Assembly (NCBI RefSeq): GCF_032854445.1
Contig: NC_088296.1
Location: 22,497,853-22,561,852 of the forward strand
DNA length: 64,000 nt
From: Liolophura sinensis
Taxonomy: Eukaryota; Mollusca; Polyplacophora; Chitonida; Chitonidae
Direction: 5' to 3'
The position numbers were made by a program, and so were the translations under genes. This document shows, piece after piece, positions 48,457 through 59,405 of this stretch (its first letter is position 1; every line of letters starts with the position of its first letter). The notes beneath the pieces are model-generated. The model saw nothing but the letters and a program-made list of their open reading frames with translations, was not told the DNA's origin and did no database searches.

Positions 48457-48596
48457 AGGAAGGTCTGGCAACAACTTGCGGATGGTTGTGGATTTCCCCA
48501 GGGCTCTGTCTGGTTTCCTCTCACCATAATGCTGGCAGCCGTCGTATAATTGAAATATTCCTGAGTAAAACCCCAATCAAATAAATAAATAAATAA
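48457..48596 (+). mobile_element. SINE family A, 5'-truncated
   Basis: It reads aaggtctggcaacaacttgc, ggtttcctctcaccataatg, and a caaataaataaataaata tail. Confidence 0.8.
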
Positions 48597-48640
48597 CGCC
48601 ATACTCAAGAATGTTTTTACTTTAACGATGGCGGTCCCTT
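48597..48640 (-). mobile_element. SINE family A fragment, inverted against the preceding copy
   Basis: Directly at the end of the preceding A-rich tail, gccatactcaagaatgtttt and taacgatggcgg match the tail-side sequence of family A in the other orientation. Confidence 0.65.
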
Positions 48641-49070
48641 TTATTAGTAGATGAAACCAGCGAAGTAAAAAGATCGCCTGTTGGAAAATTATTGATGAAC
48701 TTTCCCAGGTGTGACGTACAGGTATGCATACATTATTGTTGGAAGACAAGTGGTCTTAAGAAATGTTAGACTGGGATAACGGCCTGTCTCGTGTCACCGA
48801 CCTCTTATTGTGACCAAAGCTCCACTGGCAGTGGAAACGGGAGAATCCACAAAATCCGTGTCCAAGAAGGGGGTTGAACCCACGCCTCGTGCTTTTGTGA
48901 TTATAGAAAACACAATACATAGTTCTACTTAGCTTGGTCCACATTCTTGGTCCAAGCTTATTCACTGTGTATTTATCATATTAGGGGATGCCCACCAAGG
49001 TATGATTTGTTATTGAATCATATACTGTTCATTAAATTAATATTCTTAATTCCATGAAAACAGGAGTTTC

Positions 49071-52000
49071 CTAGGACGACAGATAATATATGCAACATCC
49101 GATGATAAGTAGCGATAGAATGAAGGAAGCCAGCATCACGCCGATGGTTAACCATGAGGGTGACTCATGAGGAGTGGAGAGTTCTTCAACTGTAAAATCA
49201 CAGAAATAATAGAAGTGTTTTAAAGGAAATGTCATTTACTAAATATCTTTTATTACGTTGATCTAGATTTGGAAAGAGTGTTAATATGGCTTACATAAGC
49301 CTGATTTGTAGTTGGGTAGGCAAGCGCAAATTGTTTCCTCAGGGCTCCTATCATGAACCGTTTAAAAATGCCTACAATCTCAATATAAAAGACTACGCCG
49401 TAGGTAGTATATCAGAACAGCAAAGGCAAATTTGTCAGATTACCTCAGTTTGGGTTTTATTCTAAATGTTGACTGACATAAATGCGTAATTAGTAGCAGT
49501 TCACACACCCACGTTTTCGTGACATCATTATACTCACCGTTTGTGGCGTTCAGTGTCAGATTCGTGAACGCTGTGTCATTTCCTTCAGAGTTGACAGCCA
49601 GACAGATATAAGTTCCTGTCTGGGATTGATTCAGTCTGGCAATTTGGTATGTCATGCTGGACAAATTTGCTTGTCCCACTGAAGCATTGCGGATGATGGC
49701 CTCTGCGTCAGTCTCTCTATTGGCTTTTCCATTGCTGTTTTCACCGGTTTCACTTTCGACATGAGTATGGTCAATGTTGCTACCGACTGTCATGATGTTG
49801 TATTTCATACAACCTGGAATTTGTTCTTCATCACGAGTTATCTCCCCGTTGTTCACCTCAGTAGCAATGTTCCTATCCCTGGTGTTTTCGATGGGCATAT
49901 TGTCATCCACACAGTTGCCACCAAATCTCCAGGTAATGACTGGATCCGGATTGCCATCAGCCAAACATGTCAGGGTAACCGTGTGGCCCAGAGAATACTC
50001 GACAGGGACAATTCGGATCTCAGTGGTCGGTTTATCTACAATTTTCCCAAAAAGATAAATGCTTTTATAGTTTAATTTCATGACTGATAACGTCGCTCCC
50101 AGATCTTGTTATTGTGATAAACTGGTGTTCAGTGAATTATTTTATAAATGACTGGTAATTTCGAATTGCTGGTTCATTTCATCGTTTAGTTTTTTTTTGT
50201 TCATTTATATTACTCTAAGCCTTATACATGTAGCTTATTTATATGCGTCGAAACTATGCGTCGAAATAGACATTCGTATGACCAGCTGTCAAAAAGTGAG
50301 GACGTTCCGGGTCAATAATCGAAAAGGCCAGTTCCCAAAGCGACACATAACGCATGCTACCAAAAACTAAGAAAGTGTATTAACTACGAAAATCATACAA
50401 AAAGAAGCGGTCATCAGTTTTCAGTGATGTAGGAAAGACACGTGGCATGTTCTAGGCGACTGAGTGAAATCCGTATTCAAATCGTGCACCATGCTAGAAT
50501 ATAAGTTGTCGATAATCAAATACGCGTCTTAGCTGCGCTTTGATTGCAGCTGTTCATATATCCAAAGTAGCAATCCAACACAACGCGATTGAATATACAT
50601 CCCTTTGTTTCGGGTTAAGAGGAGTTAAACACAATCATGAAGCATAACGCCAGAGGTTCTGGATTCTGGAGACTCATCGTAAAACTTAAGAAATTTGGAA
50701 TGAAGGTGTATGATGGAATAGCTTAGACACACTAGTTTCTGCAATAATAACTTGTGACGTTGATTGAAGTCGTCACACAACACGCAGGATCTAACAAATG
50801 CTACGAGGTGAGATATGTACACGCCATATGTTCAGCCAACTGAACTTACACGTAGGTCGTTGCAAAGACGCTGTAGGTCCACTAAATGTGACGATAAATT
50901 AATGTGTAGGTGAATGAATAAACCACTCAATCTATTGTTGTTGCAAGCACCTGGCTAACGAAGAGCACTACAGCATGTCTAGTCTTCTTTAAAGATTTCT
51001 TGTTCGGTGGGCATTCTTTTTATAAAAATTCAGTGTTAAAAATAACTTGCCGACATAATTCTTTAATGACAAGACTATATACCGTTCACAGAAGATCACA
51101 GTATAATTTCACTTTCTGCCCAGACATGCATTGTATGGTGGCAGGAAAATATCTTACATTTGATATTAAGTTTGATGGATTCTACGAAATATTTATGTCC
51201 CTTAAATTCGCATCAATATATTTGCTTGTAGACAAACTTTCGAACCAGCTTACAAGTAACGTAGAGTCGAATGCTGTCCGTCAAAGTTCTCTCCCCTTGC
51301 TCCGCTCTGCAGCCCAGATCCTGTTCGTTCATGTCCTTGGTCAGAGTCAGTGTTATCTGGCTTCTGAAATCAGACACGGTTGGTTCCGGCTGAGTTAACG
51401 TCTCTGGAATCTCCCAGGTAATGTTCGGGGCGGGATTCCCGCCTTCTGCCTCACAGGTGAATGTCACCTCCGTGTTCTCAGGGACAGGAAACTCGGGGCT
51501 AGAGAGAGTGACGGTCTTAACATCCGCTAAAACGTCTGGGATGATAAAGATTATAAAGGTTAAGCAGTGTAATATACTGTTACATAGTGTACTTATAGTT
51601 TCTTTTATGCTTTATTGATTTCCTGGCTGTGCTTTATGAGGCGCATATGTAGGCCGATATGTAACTGTGAAACACCGGCGTGTGTCTAGCAGTTTGGTGG
51701 AAGGTAACCGGCCCGAGCCACGGGCAAACCCACGACGATCCGTAGGTTCCAGGCAGACTTTCCTACATACGGCTGGAGAGGAAGCCATCTTGAGCTGTAC
51801 TTGAACTCACAGCAACCTCATTGCTGAGAGACTCACATGTCATTTCGCCGCGTTGGCGGGCGAACCACCTCGGCCATGTTGGCCCCTTATGGCATCTAGG
51901 CCTTATGTATTTGATAGTGTCATCTATCACAACATCAAGCACCCAAAATGTAGATATGCATGTTCGACTGTGTGTAATACAAACTCAGGTTTGCAAAAAT

Positions 52001-53947
52001 GGATTACAGGAACTGCCCGGCATAGGCTATGTAACTGCCGTGTAGTGTAACAAAATTCAGTAATGTAATAATTATTACTCTGTGGGCAGCAAATTATTCT
52101 ACTCTATTACCCTATATCATGTGACCTGTCAAAATGTTAGACATCTGTTATTGATCGCATTTACTATAACCTCGGCGTCTGGATTAAAATTTTACAAGTA
52201 ATTTGGAGAAACGAAACACAGGAATGAAATGTCTAGAGGATAATGAAAGCATGGGAATCCAAATGTTTCCATACTGAATAAGATTAAATCAACATCTCCA
52301 CCAAACAATTAAAAGACATGCATATTAAGCAATCAAGTCAAGTTTCCATATCATGTGAATCATACGTTGTAGCCACAGTTGTATTACAAAAGCTATGGAA
52401 AGAGGCAATGGGTGGTTCCACAGTTTGTTTAATTGGTAGAAAAGATGTGAACCGTTATAACATTATGTCCTTACCTAAGACAACGAGCTCAGTTTTCCCC
52501 ACGCCATCGGGGATACACTCAAAAGTACCGTCATCCCGTGGATAGGACGCCGACTTGATTTTAAGTGAGATCCCGCTCACCAGTTCAACGTCTTCTAGAC
52601 TCCAAGGCGGGTAAACATTTATCTTGTTATCTCGGAAGTGTCTTATTATGTCCAAGGGGAAATTCCCTTGTTTCTGTTGCTTGGACCATGCTGCCCTAGA
52701 TCTATGCCCATTGCCACAAGGCAAGACTATGGAGTGACCTTCCTGTACGATATAATGAGAGCTAGTGCAACTCAAGAGGAGTACAGACGCTGAAAAAAAT
52801 ATAAGCATCAAAGGAATAACAGAAATAACAGAAAGGATATAAATACTCACTCACCTTTGTGTTATGCTTTGTGCTTTACAGTTGTTCTCATTCGGCTGTA
52901 CTATCAAATGTGTTGTAGCTAGGACACTTACAGCTATATTCTTTAAAAGTTAATTTCGCCTTTCAACAATCAATTAGCTAGGTATGTCGATGAAATATAA
53001 ATAAAAAGCAGTTATCTTGAGGAAATTGGAATAAACAGCCAGTGTTTTTGACGTTTATGTAAAATTAACCTTCTAGTATGTAGTGATAATACAGGTAGTT
53101 CATGATGAGGAATTGTCAGCTCAAGGGAAGTGATGTCCATTAGCGGGCAATTCCTGACAATCCATCCCCGGCACGAACCATACTTTTTACTATTATCCCG
53201 CATAGGGTTATTCTCCGTTTCTATTGGTCCAGACACGCTCACGTGATATTCTGCAAAACATGTTGTACGAAGATTGCGCGCCCAAGGGATGCGACATCAC
53301 ACTTACAAAGCAATAATCCCATGTTCAAGAGGTTCTGCTTGCTCGTAGAGCACACAACGGTTCACAGCGATTTAAACACAACCCGAAAAGGTACACTGTT
53401 TTTTTCTGTATAATAAAAGATATGGTGCATGCTGTGGGCTGGAATATGAGTAATTGTCAGCTCTCTATAAGTGATATATTCAAAGAGAGGCTTCACGAGC
53501 TGATAATTTCTCATATCTCATCAACAGTATACATAAGCTGTATGTTATACCGACGATAAAACAGCGTTTATGGTACTAAATTTGTACATCAACAGAGGAG
53601 TTAGAGATCAGGCTGAGCACACAAAGGGAGGTAACCGCATTATAGTTGATTATTGCCTTGTGAACGTGGAGTATCACCCTGTCAGCATGGCTTGGCTTTG
53701 CTAGCCGAATTATCGGTGAACATCTTGTTTTTTTGTGGAACATGATGTGGCCGTGTATTGACCGATGGAAACCAAGTCTCGCTGTGAGGTATCGTTATAC
53801 CCATTATGAAACGTGATTTGACAATAAACTAGTGGAGCGAAATTCAGAAACGGACTGCACCGATTTAGCATGTCAACTATCGATGATGTGAAGAAGAAAA
53901 TGTATGTACTCACCAATAAAACCCAACTGTATACCTGTTTTCTTCAT
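49071..53947 (-). CDS. Type I membrane protein with three immunoglobulin domains
   Basis: Five exons join in frame, all phase 1: 53947-53914, 52789-52475, 51535-51254, 50035-49538 and 49189-49071 (TAG), 415 residues. The signal peptide is split across exons 1 and 2 (MKKTGIQLGFIASVLLLSC). Exon 2 is a V-like Ig (LPC...W...DDGTFEC). Exon 3 is a C2-like Ig (FTCEAEGG...LGCRAE). Exon 4 is an Ig (LTCLADGNPDPVITW...GTYICLAV) enlarged by some 70 residues that bring two extra Cys. Exon 5 has a membrane helix (WLTIGVMLASFILSLLIIGC) and only a few residues behind it. Many N-glycosylation sequons are visible. The layout fits cell adhesion or recognition receptors. With no signalling tail, it would need a partner or act as ligand (inference). 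All splice borders are GT-AG. Confidence 0.88.
49385..49510 (+). repeat. Family E repeat copy in the last intron of the Ig gene
   Basis: It reads aaatttgtcagattacctca, gtttgggttttattctaaat and cataaatgcgtaattagtag. It ends about 28 bases from the exon 4 donor. Confidence 0.6.
50230..50830. repeat. Segmental duplication, copy 1
   Basis: About 600 bases align in the same orientation with 54520-55115, from gacattcgtatgaccagctg to gtgagatatgtacac. Shared blocks include attcaaatcgtgcaccatgc and gtaaaacttaagaaatttgg with scattered changes. It begins with an inverted family D element (about 50255-50375). Confidence 0.85.
50255..50375 (-). repeat. Dispersed repeat family D copy
   Basis: The minus strand reads GGAACTGGCCTTTTCGATTA, GACCCGGAACGTCC and GGTCATACGAATGTCTATTT. 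It is the longest copy of the family, with the CTTAGTTTTTGGTAG start present. Confidence 0.7.
51691..51886 (-). mobile_element. SINE family A, head-containing copy
   Basis: It reads tttggtggaaggtaaccggc, ggctggagaggaagccatct and tgtacttgaactcacagcaa, ending ggccatgttggcccc. It is in intron 2 of the Ig gene. Confidence 0.8.
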
Positions 53948-54519
53948 GACTTCATGTTAACGCACAGTGTCGGTTGTATACCGTAGAGGTGTGTATGCAT
54001 ATCTGTGCACTAACTCACAATTACATGGATACGCGTATTGAGCATATTAAATTAAAATCTTCCTTGATTTGCTTAGTTCACACAGAGTTATGTCCTGGTT
54101 ACTGCATATCATAATCATCTGATAATGGCCTCCTCTTGGAAAAATTTATGCTGTGCGATGAATCATGTCTGAATGTTATCAGTTGTTGTCTGCTATAGTA
54201 GCACCATTGTGGATATCACAAGGATAAATAAATGTCTATACATCAGTGTTGGTAGATGTAACAAACCTGTACGAAGCGCGGATGTATGTTACACGAAAAC
54301 TATTAATAGGTCTGTGTGACGTCACGGGTTTCTTCGGTTTCCCGGTGTCCTGTTTTATAGTTGGTGTTAGTGAAGTTGTGGCCTTCACTCCTAGTGCTTG
54401 GGCTTCTCGCTATAGTGTTCATTCTCAAATAATAATCAAATGAGGGTGTGACGTGTAAGGGTCAAATATCAGACGGTAATCTGAAACATGGACGAATCTT
54501 GACGTACCACAGGATTGAC

Positions 54520-55115
54520 ATCTATGCGTCAAAACAAACATTCATATACCAGCCGTCAACCAATAAGGACGGTCTAGGTCATTAATCACAAACCTAATTC
54601 CCCAACAATACCAAAGAACTAAAAAAGTACTTAAAGTACGAAAATAGGATGGAATCATGCTAAGAGAAGCAGTCAACAGTCTTCAACGATGTCGGAAAGA
54701 CGCAAGGTATTTTTCAAAGCGACATAGTTAAATCAGTATTCAAATCGTGTGTCATACTAGAATATAAGTCAATAATAAAATATATATCTGAGTGGTGCTT
54801 TGATCGCAACTGTTCATATATCCAACGTGCCGATCTAATTCAACACGATGAATATGTCGCCCCTAGCCCCGGGTTAAGCGGAGTTAGGCACAATCATAAA
54901 GCAGGGAGCCAAAGATTTTCAACGCTCTGTCCATATTTACTAGCAAGAGAATTATACTTGTTGTAAAACTTAAGAAACTTGAAATGAAGGCGTTCTATGA
55001 AATAGCCTTGATACACCAGTTTCTGCAGTAATGACTTGTGATATTGATTGAAATCGTCACACAACACACGCTATCACACAAAAACTACAAGGTGAAAGAT
55101 ATACACACTATATGC
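54520..55115. repeat. Segmental duplication, copy 2
   Basis: It pairs with 50230-50830. It lies just upstream of the Ig gene's first exon, while copy 1 lies in its third intron. Confidence 0.85.
54525..54640 (-). repeat. Dispersed repeat family D copy
   Basis: The minus strand reads GACCTAGACCGTCC and GACGGCTGGTATATGAATGT. It forms the start of duplication copy 2. Confidence 0.65.
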
Positions 55116-55296
55116 AGGACCCTTCGGTATATGTATACTTGCTGTGTGTAAGAATAATCAACAATGTCAAAATTGAAACTATCCCTCTTGTCCTAAAGTC
55201 TATACAGCTAAATGAATGAGAAAGATCGGGGTTACTCCTTAACAGTTTCTGCATATAGCCGTATTCATACGGACAGCCAAAAAAGGGGCATACTTT

Positions 55297-55530
55297 TTAC
55301 ACATCGGAAAACTGTTGATATACGGTTTCCGCGAATTTCACATAGGTGTTAATAATGAGAGATTTAGGCAACTCGATGAACAACGAAACACCCCATGAAT
55401 GGCAACCCTGGTATGTACTAGAACTGTAGAAGACTTTGCTACCTGTGACGTTAATGTAGTAGTGACCAGTTTTAATAAACACCGAGACAATTAGTGATGA
55501 AATTCTATCTATTAAAATCTGTGTGAGGAA
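55297..55530 (-). other. Coding-like segment of unknown nature, duplicated nearby
   Basis: The minus frame reads TGHYYINVTGSKVFYSSSTY, then QGCHSWGVSLFIELPKSL, ending in a stop at 55297. A damaged copy lies at 55735-55880 with stops. I do not recognise it. It could be an old exon or part of a mobile element. Confidence 0.35.
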
Positions 55531-55599
55531 TGGTAGTATTGAGAGTGGAAAAATTCCAAGTAGATATGTCCTTATCCCACAGTTGTGATTTGAGTGTGT

Positions 55600-55709
55600 A
55601 TTTATTTATTTATTTATTTATTTGATTTGTGTTTTAAGCACTACTCAAGAATATTTCACTTATACCATGGTGGCCAGAATTATGTGAGAGGAAACCAACG
55701 ACAGTCATT
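55600..55709 (-). mobile_element. SINE family A, truncated, between the two coding-like copies
   Basis: A TTTA run, gatttgtgttttaagcacta, actcaagaatatttcactta and ggtggccagaattatg. Confidence 0.75.
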
Positions 55710-55734
55710 CAGTTTATTTGAGCGCCTAGTTCTT

Positions 55735-55880
55735 TAGTGAACAACCCATGAATGTCAACCCTTGTATTTACTAGAACTGTAGAAGACTTTTTTACCTGTG
55801 AGGTTAATGTAGCAGTGACCATTTTTATTGAATACAGATACCATTAGTGATGAAATTCTATCCATTAAATCTGTGTGCGG
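55735..55880 (-). pseudogene. Damaged copy of the 55297-55530 segment
   Basis: The minus strand shows GHCYINLTGKKVFYSSSKYK followed by a stop. The nucleotide match includes actagaactgtagaagactt and cattagtgatgaaattctat. Confidence 0.5.
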
Positions 55881-56207
55881 ATTTGTAGGTAAGAGAGCGG
55901 AGAAAGTAGAGATATCCTTATACTTAGGAATAAGGAATGTAAAAGCAGTCTATTTTCCCCAGTATTCTGGGAAGACGAGCGTGATATATTCATCTTTGGG
56001 ACAAAACATCATAAAGTACATCCACGCACTACGCTAGTGTAAAGAATTCATCGCTATACAGAGCACTAGAGACAATTTTTATTGAATTAACACTGGTATT
56101 TCAACCGACGCCTGCCGTTTTTTCACCTGGACGCTATGCCACTGTGTTCATTAGCCTATGTATGACCCACGTACATAAAATGACAGCAAAATCATAAATT
56201 TAGTTAT

Positions 56208-56391
56208 TTGTTTTGTTTGTGTTTTGCGCCATACTCAAGAAAATTTCCGATATACGACGGCTAGGTTGCTGGCAGATCTTTCCACATCTGGCTGGAGAGG
56301 AAGGCAGCATGAGCTGGACTTGAAGTCAAGCTGACCGCATTGGTGAAAGACTACTAGGTCACTAATAACCAGGCGGCGAAGGCTTCCACAA
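56208..56391 (-). mobile_element. SINE family A, internally deleted
   Basis: It reads gttttgcgccatactcaaga and atacgacggctaggttgctg (a deletion joins two normally separate blocks), then gcatgagctggacttgaagt and gaccgcattggtgaaaga. Confidence 0.8.
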
Positions 56392-57677
56392 AATCATAAA
56401 TGATTTTATGTGGTTTCATTTGAATTTATTGACTCTTTTCATTCATCGTATCTGTTACATTTATACCGCCCTCACGCTCACCCTTCGGTGCCAGGCAAAA
56501 ATAAAACTCTAAACACACATCATCGGTTTTGGAATATTTTGTAATGCCAAACAGATAAGTGCACCTACATGTAAGTGGTGGCTAGGTGTGTTCAATAGCT
56601 TAAATTGTGTGTAGCTAGCTGGGTACATACTCAGGTGCAGTTAGCGATTTGTTACTTATTAACGGTCATGGAGAACATGAAGACCCCATATTTGTCACAT
56701 ATTGAATTCTCCTGGTACACAATATAGTTCTAGAGCAGGACAAATGGTGTTTTTGTCACCAGAATCATTTACATTATATGCATTAGAATTCTTTTTGTTG
56801 TATGTGTAGGACAAACAGACAAGCTGACAAACAAATGTGCGGCCGGGCGAACTCAGTGACAGACAGGTAGATGGATAGGCGAAGGTTGAATTCCTTATAC
56901 CACTCCACAATATGTATACAAAAGTACAACGAATGTCTTCTAAATAAACATACATATAGCAGTAAACGATGACCCTGCTCTGGAGTCCCGCCTACAATAA
57001 GGAACTGGGATAAGGTAAGCAGTTCTAAGCTACTTCGGTTTCATTTACAAGTTAACAGTTGTACGGAAGCGCATTAGTATCACGTTAAAAACAATTTTGG
57101 GAGAAAGCAGAAGGTCAAAATTACACGCATATTTTCTCGTAGTTACTCTTCAATCTTTCATACAGTGAATGCTTTGTTTTTTAAGTTTATCGGTTAGCCT
57201 ACTAGTCTAGACTGACTCTGGAGTATACTGGATGCGGTTTCGGCGTCATCAGGCGAGAAAGACCATGACGGCTATAGCAATTAGACTGAAGCCAGTTGTG
57301 CTTCTATGGCCTGAAATTCAAATTAAACCAGGGTTCAGACAACAATAATGCAGCAATTTTAACAGTCATTTGATTGCTGATTAACGCGTTATTCAGGAAT
57401 TTGTCAGGTAGTTGACCTTAGAATGGTTTATGGCCAGAGGACACCAACGCAAATGGTGTAAACCACCACCTCTCACGAAACACATCACAAACATGAATAA
57501 ACGTTACAGGCAAAGCAGCGAGACGTGGATTCGAACATGTTAGATACGACAGCCTGGCGGTATCAGCAAACCGGAGTGGCCATGATTTGGCCAAATTCCC
57601 GCCTTACTACGTTTATTTAAGTATAGGTTAGGAACGTTCACTAAATTGTTAGTTCAGTAAAGATATGAAGAACTTAC
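56392..57677. other. Intergenic or intronic DNA
   Basis: Further exons of the V-like gene might lie here on the minus strand. I found none with a convincing membrane helix and matching phase. Confidence 0.4.
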
Positions 57678-59268
57678 CGGCACCAGTGTTGGTTTCTCCT
57701 GGAGGTTTTTTTGGGCAGCTCGTCGTCTCCAGGTGTAGGCTCTTCTAGATAATAAAAGTTTAATATCTTATTCACAAATACATAATCATAATGGCAAGAT
57801 TGTTAAAAGCGTGAACGTTGCAAAAATATTTTTATTCAGTTTTTAAGCACGCAACTACAATTAGTTTCCTGTTCCTTAAACCTGACGTTCTGTCGAGGAC
57901 ATATACGACGACAGAACTAAAGTTACATGAGGTAAAGTTGCATTACCGATACCATTGTTGTCTTCATCCTTGGGCACCGTGTTGTTTTTACATATAGCCT
58001 CCCCTGGATAATAAAAAGTTCAAATTCTTATTCACAAATACACATATCATAATGGTAAGATTGTTAAAACCGTGAACGTTACAAAAATATAATTATTCAG
58101 TTTTTAAGCACGCAAGTACAATTAGCTCCCATTTCCTTAAATCTGACTGGCCAAAGGTTTGTCCATAGGGTTTTTGACGTTTTCCTCACGTGATCAGAAA
58201 TTGTTATCAGACTGCTTTTTCAGAAGGGTTTGTTTCAAAGAACAAAATGACGACGAGAAAACTATAGTTAAAAGTGGTGAAATCAACTCAAATAAAAAGA
58301 GAAATGGATACAGTGTTGTTTGTTTGTGACCGTATTAATGGTAATAGTAGCCATATTTGTACACGTAGTGGTTGACAGTAACATTACTGTTGTTGTTACT
58401 CAAGGACGAGTACGATGTTCAACTATAAATCAGTCTTACCGGATCTGTTCAGTTTTGAAGTGAGGTCATCTACGGCGTATTTACTCTCCTCGTGGACATG
58501 AAGCGTGACACTGATTGTTGCACATGAATCAGTTCCAGGGTGGTAAAGTACCAGTGAACCGTTGTTCTGGATGCTGACGTTGTTCGACTTGTTTCCAGTG
58601 TAGTTGCTACTAGAATACCAGCTACCATAAATATCGTTATTGTTACAGCAAGCACACCTAAAGGTTAAGGAGAATAAAGGTGATTTTTTCTCCACTGAGA
58701 AGTTCATGGGAAGGATAACCTTATCAGCCGGAAGACAATGACCTATTTCGAATTTCTTAGAAGACTCCGAACATTCTGCAACTGAAAGAAGATGCATAAG
58801 TACTGTAAATTTGGCGAAACTTGCAAAAGTACTTGAAAACATAACAGTTTAAATATAAAGAATGATGGAACTTATATAGCAGCGCGCAGTACCAGGATCA
58901 CGATGCATCTTCAAGGAATTTCTTTTCTGTTCACTGTTGGGAATAAACAAAATATATCGCTGATGACTGTGATCAGTGTTTTACGGGTCTCTTTTCACAC
59001 TACCTATTCACTGGGCGATATACTATAATGAGAGTAACACAAGTAACTGGTGAATTATAATCCTTCGACAATTTGCCTGAGTCTAAAAACCATACCTATG
59101 CTTTTACATAAGAAAATGTATGCAGTCTATGTAAGTCTTTAGGTCACCTGTCAGACGATGGATTTAATAAACAATTCATTCGAGAAGCCATCTTTGAGAC
59201 AAAAAATAGATATACTTACAAATCATGACCAAGCCGAGCAAAATGACTGTCGGCCACGTTTTATCCAT
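57678..59268 (-). CDS. Secreted or surface protein with V-like domain, 5' part
   Basis: Exons 59268-59220, 58781-58440, 58003-57947 and 57744-57678. Exon 1 encodes a signal peptide (MDKTWPTVILLGLVMI) with a phase-1 donor. Exon 2 (114 codons, 1-1) encodes a Cys-containing extracellular domain (GHCLPADKV...FRCACCNNN...GSWYSSSN...NNGSLVLYHPGTDSC) with several sequons. It is weakly V-set-like, with an adjacent Cys pair. Exon 3 (19 codons) and exon 4 are short, charged linkers. Exon 4 is 67 nt, so it leaves phase 2. If the A run at 57706-57712 were one base shorter it would be 66 nt, phase 1-1, reading PPGETNTGA. No later exon was found, so the C-terminus is unknown. It lies upstream of the three-Ig gene on the same strand, but its own signal peptide makes it a separate gene. 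Confidence 0.72.
57690..58145. repeat. Tandem exon duplication, two units of about 250 bp
   Basis: The unit containing exon 4 (57690-57900) and the unit containing exon 3 (57945-58145) share flanks such as gtttttaagcacgcaactac, aagattgttaaaa and acaaatacataatcataatg. Exon size and splice borders are retained in both. Confidence 0.85.
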
Positions 59269-59349
59269 ACCTGTGATTTGCTGAAATCAGAAAGAAAAAA
59301 TTAGAAGCCAAAGTTTTTGACAGGATCGGCTCTGTTTTGCTCAACTGAG

Positions 59350-59405
59350 CAGCTTTGGTGGTGGTGGTGTGGTGGTGGTGTGTGTGTGTGTTGGGTGGGG
59401 GGGGA
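59350..59405. repeat. GGT/GT-rich simple repeat
   Basis: A run of ggtggtggtg, gtgtgtgtgtg and a G tract. Confidence 0.9.

Noticed and set aside
51000-51398. 132-codon plus-strand frame
   Set aside because: It is mostly antisense to the second Ig exon of the minus-strand gene.
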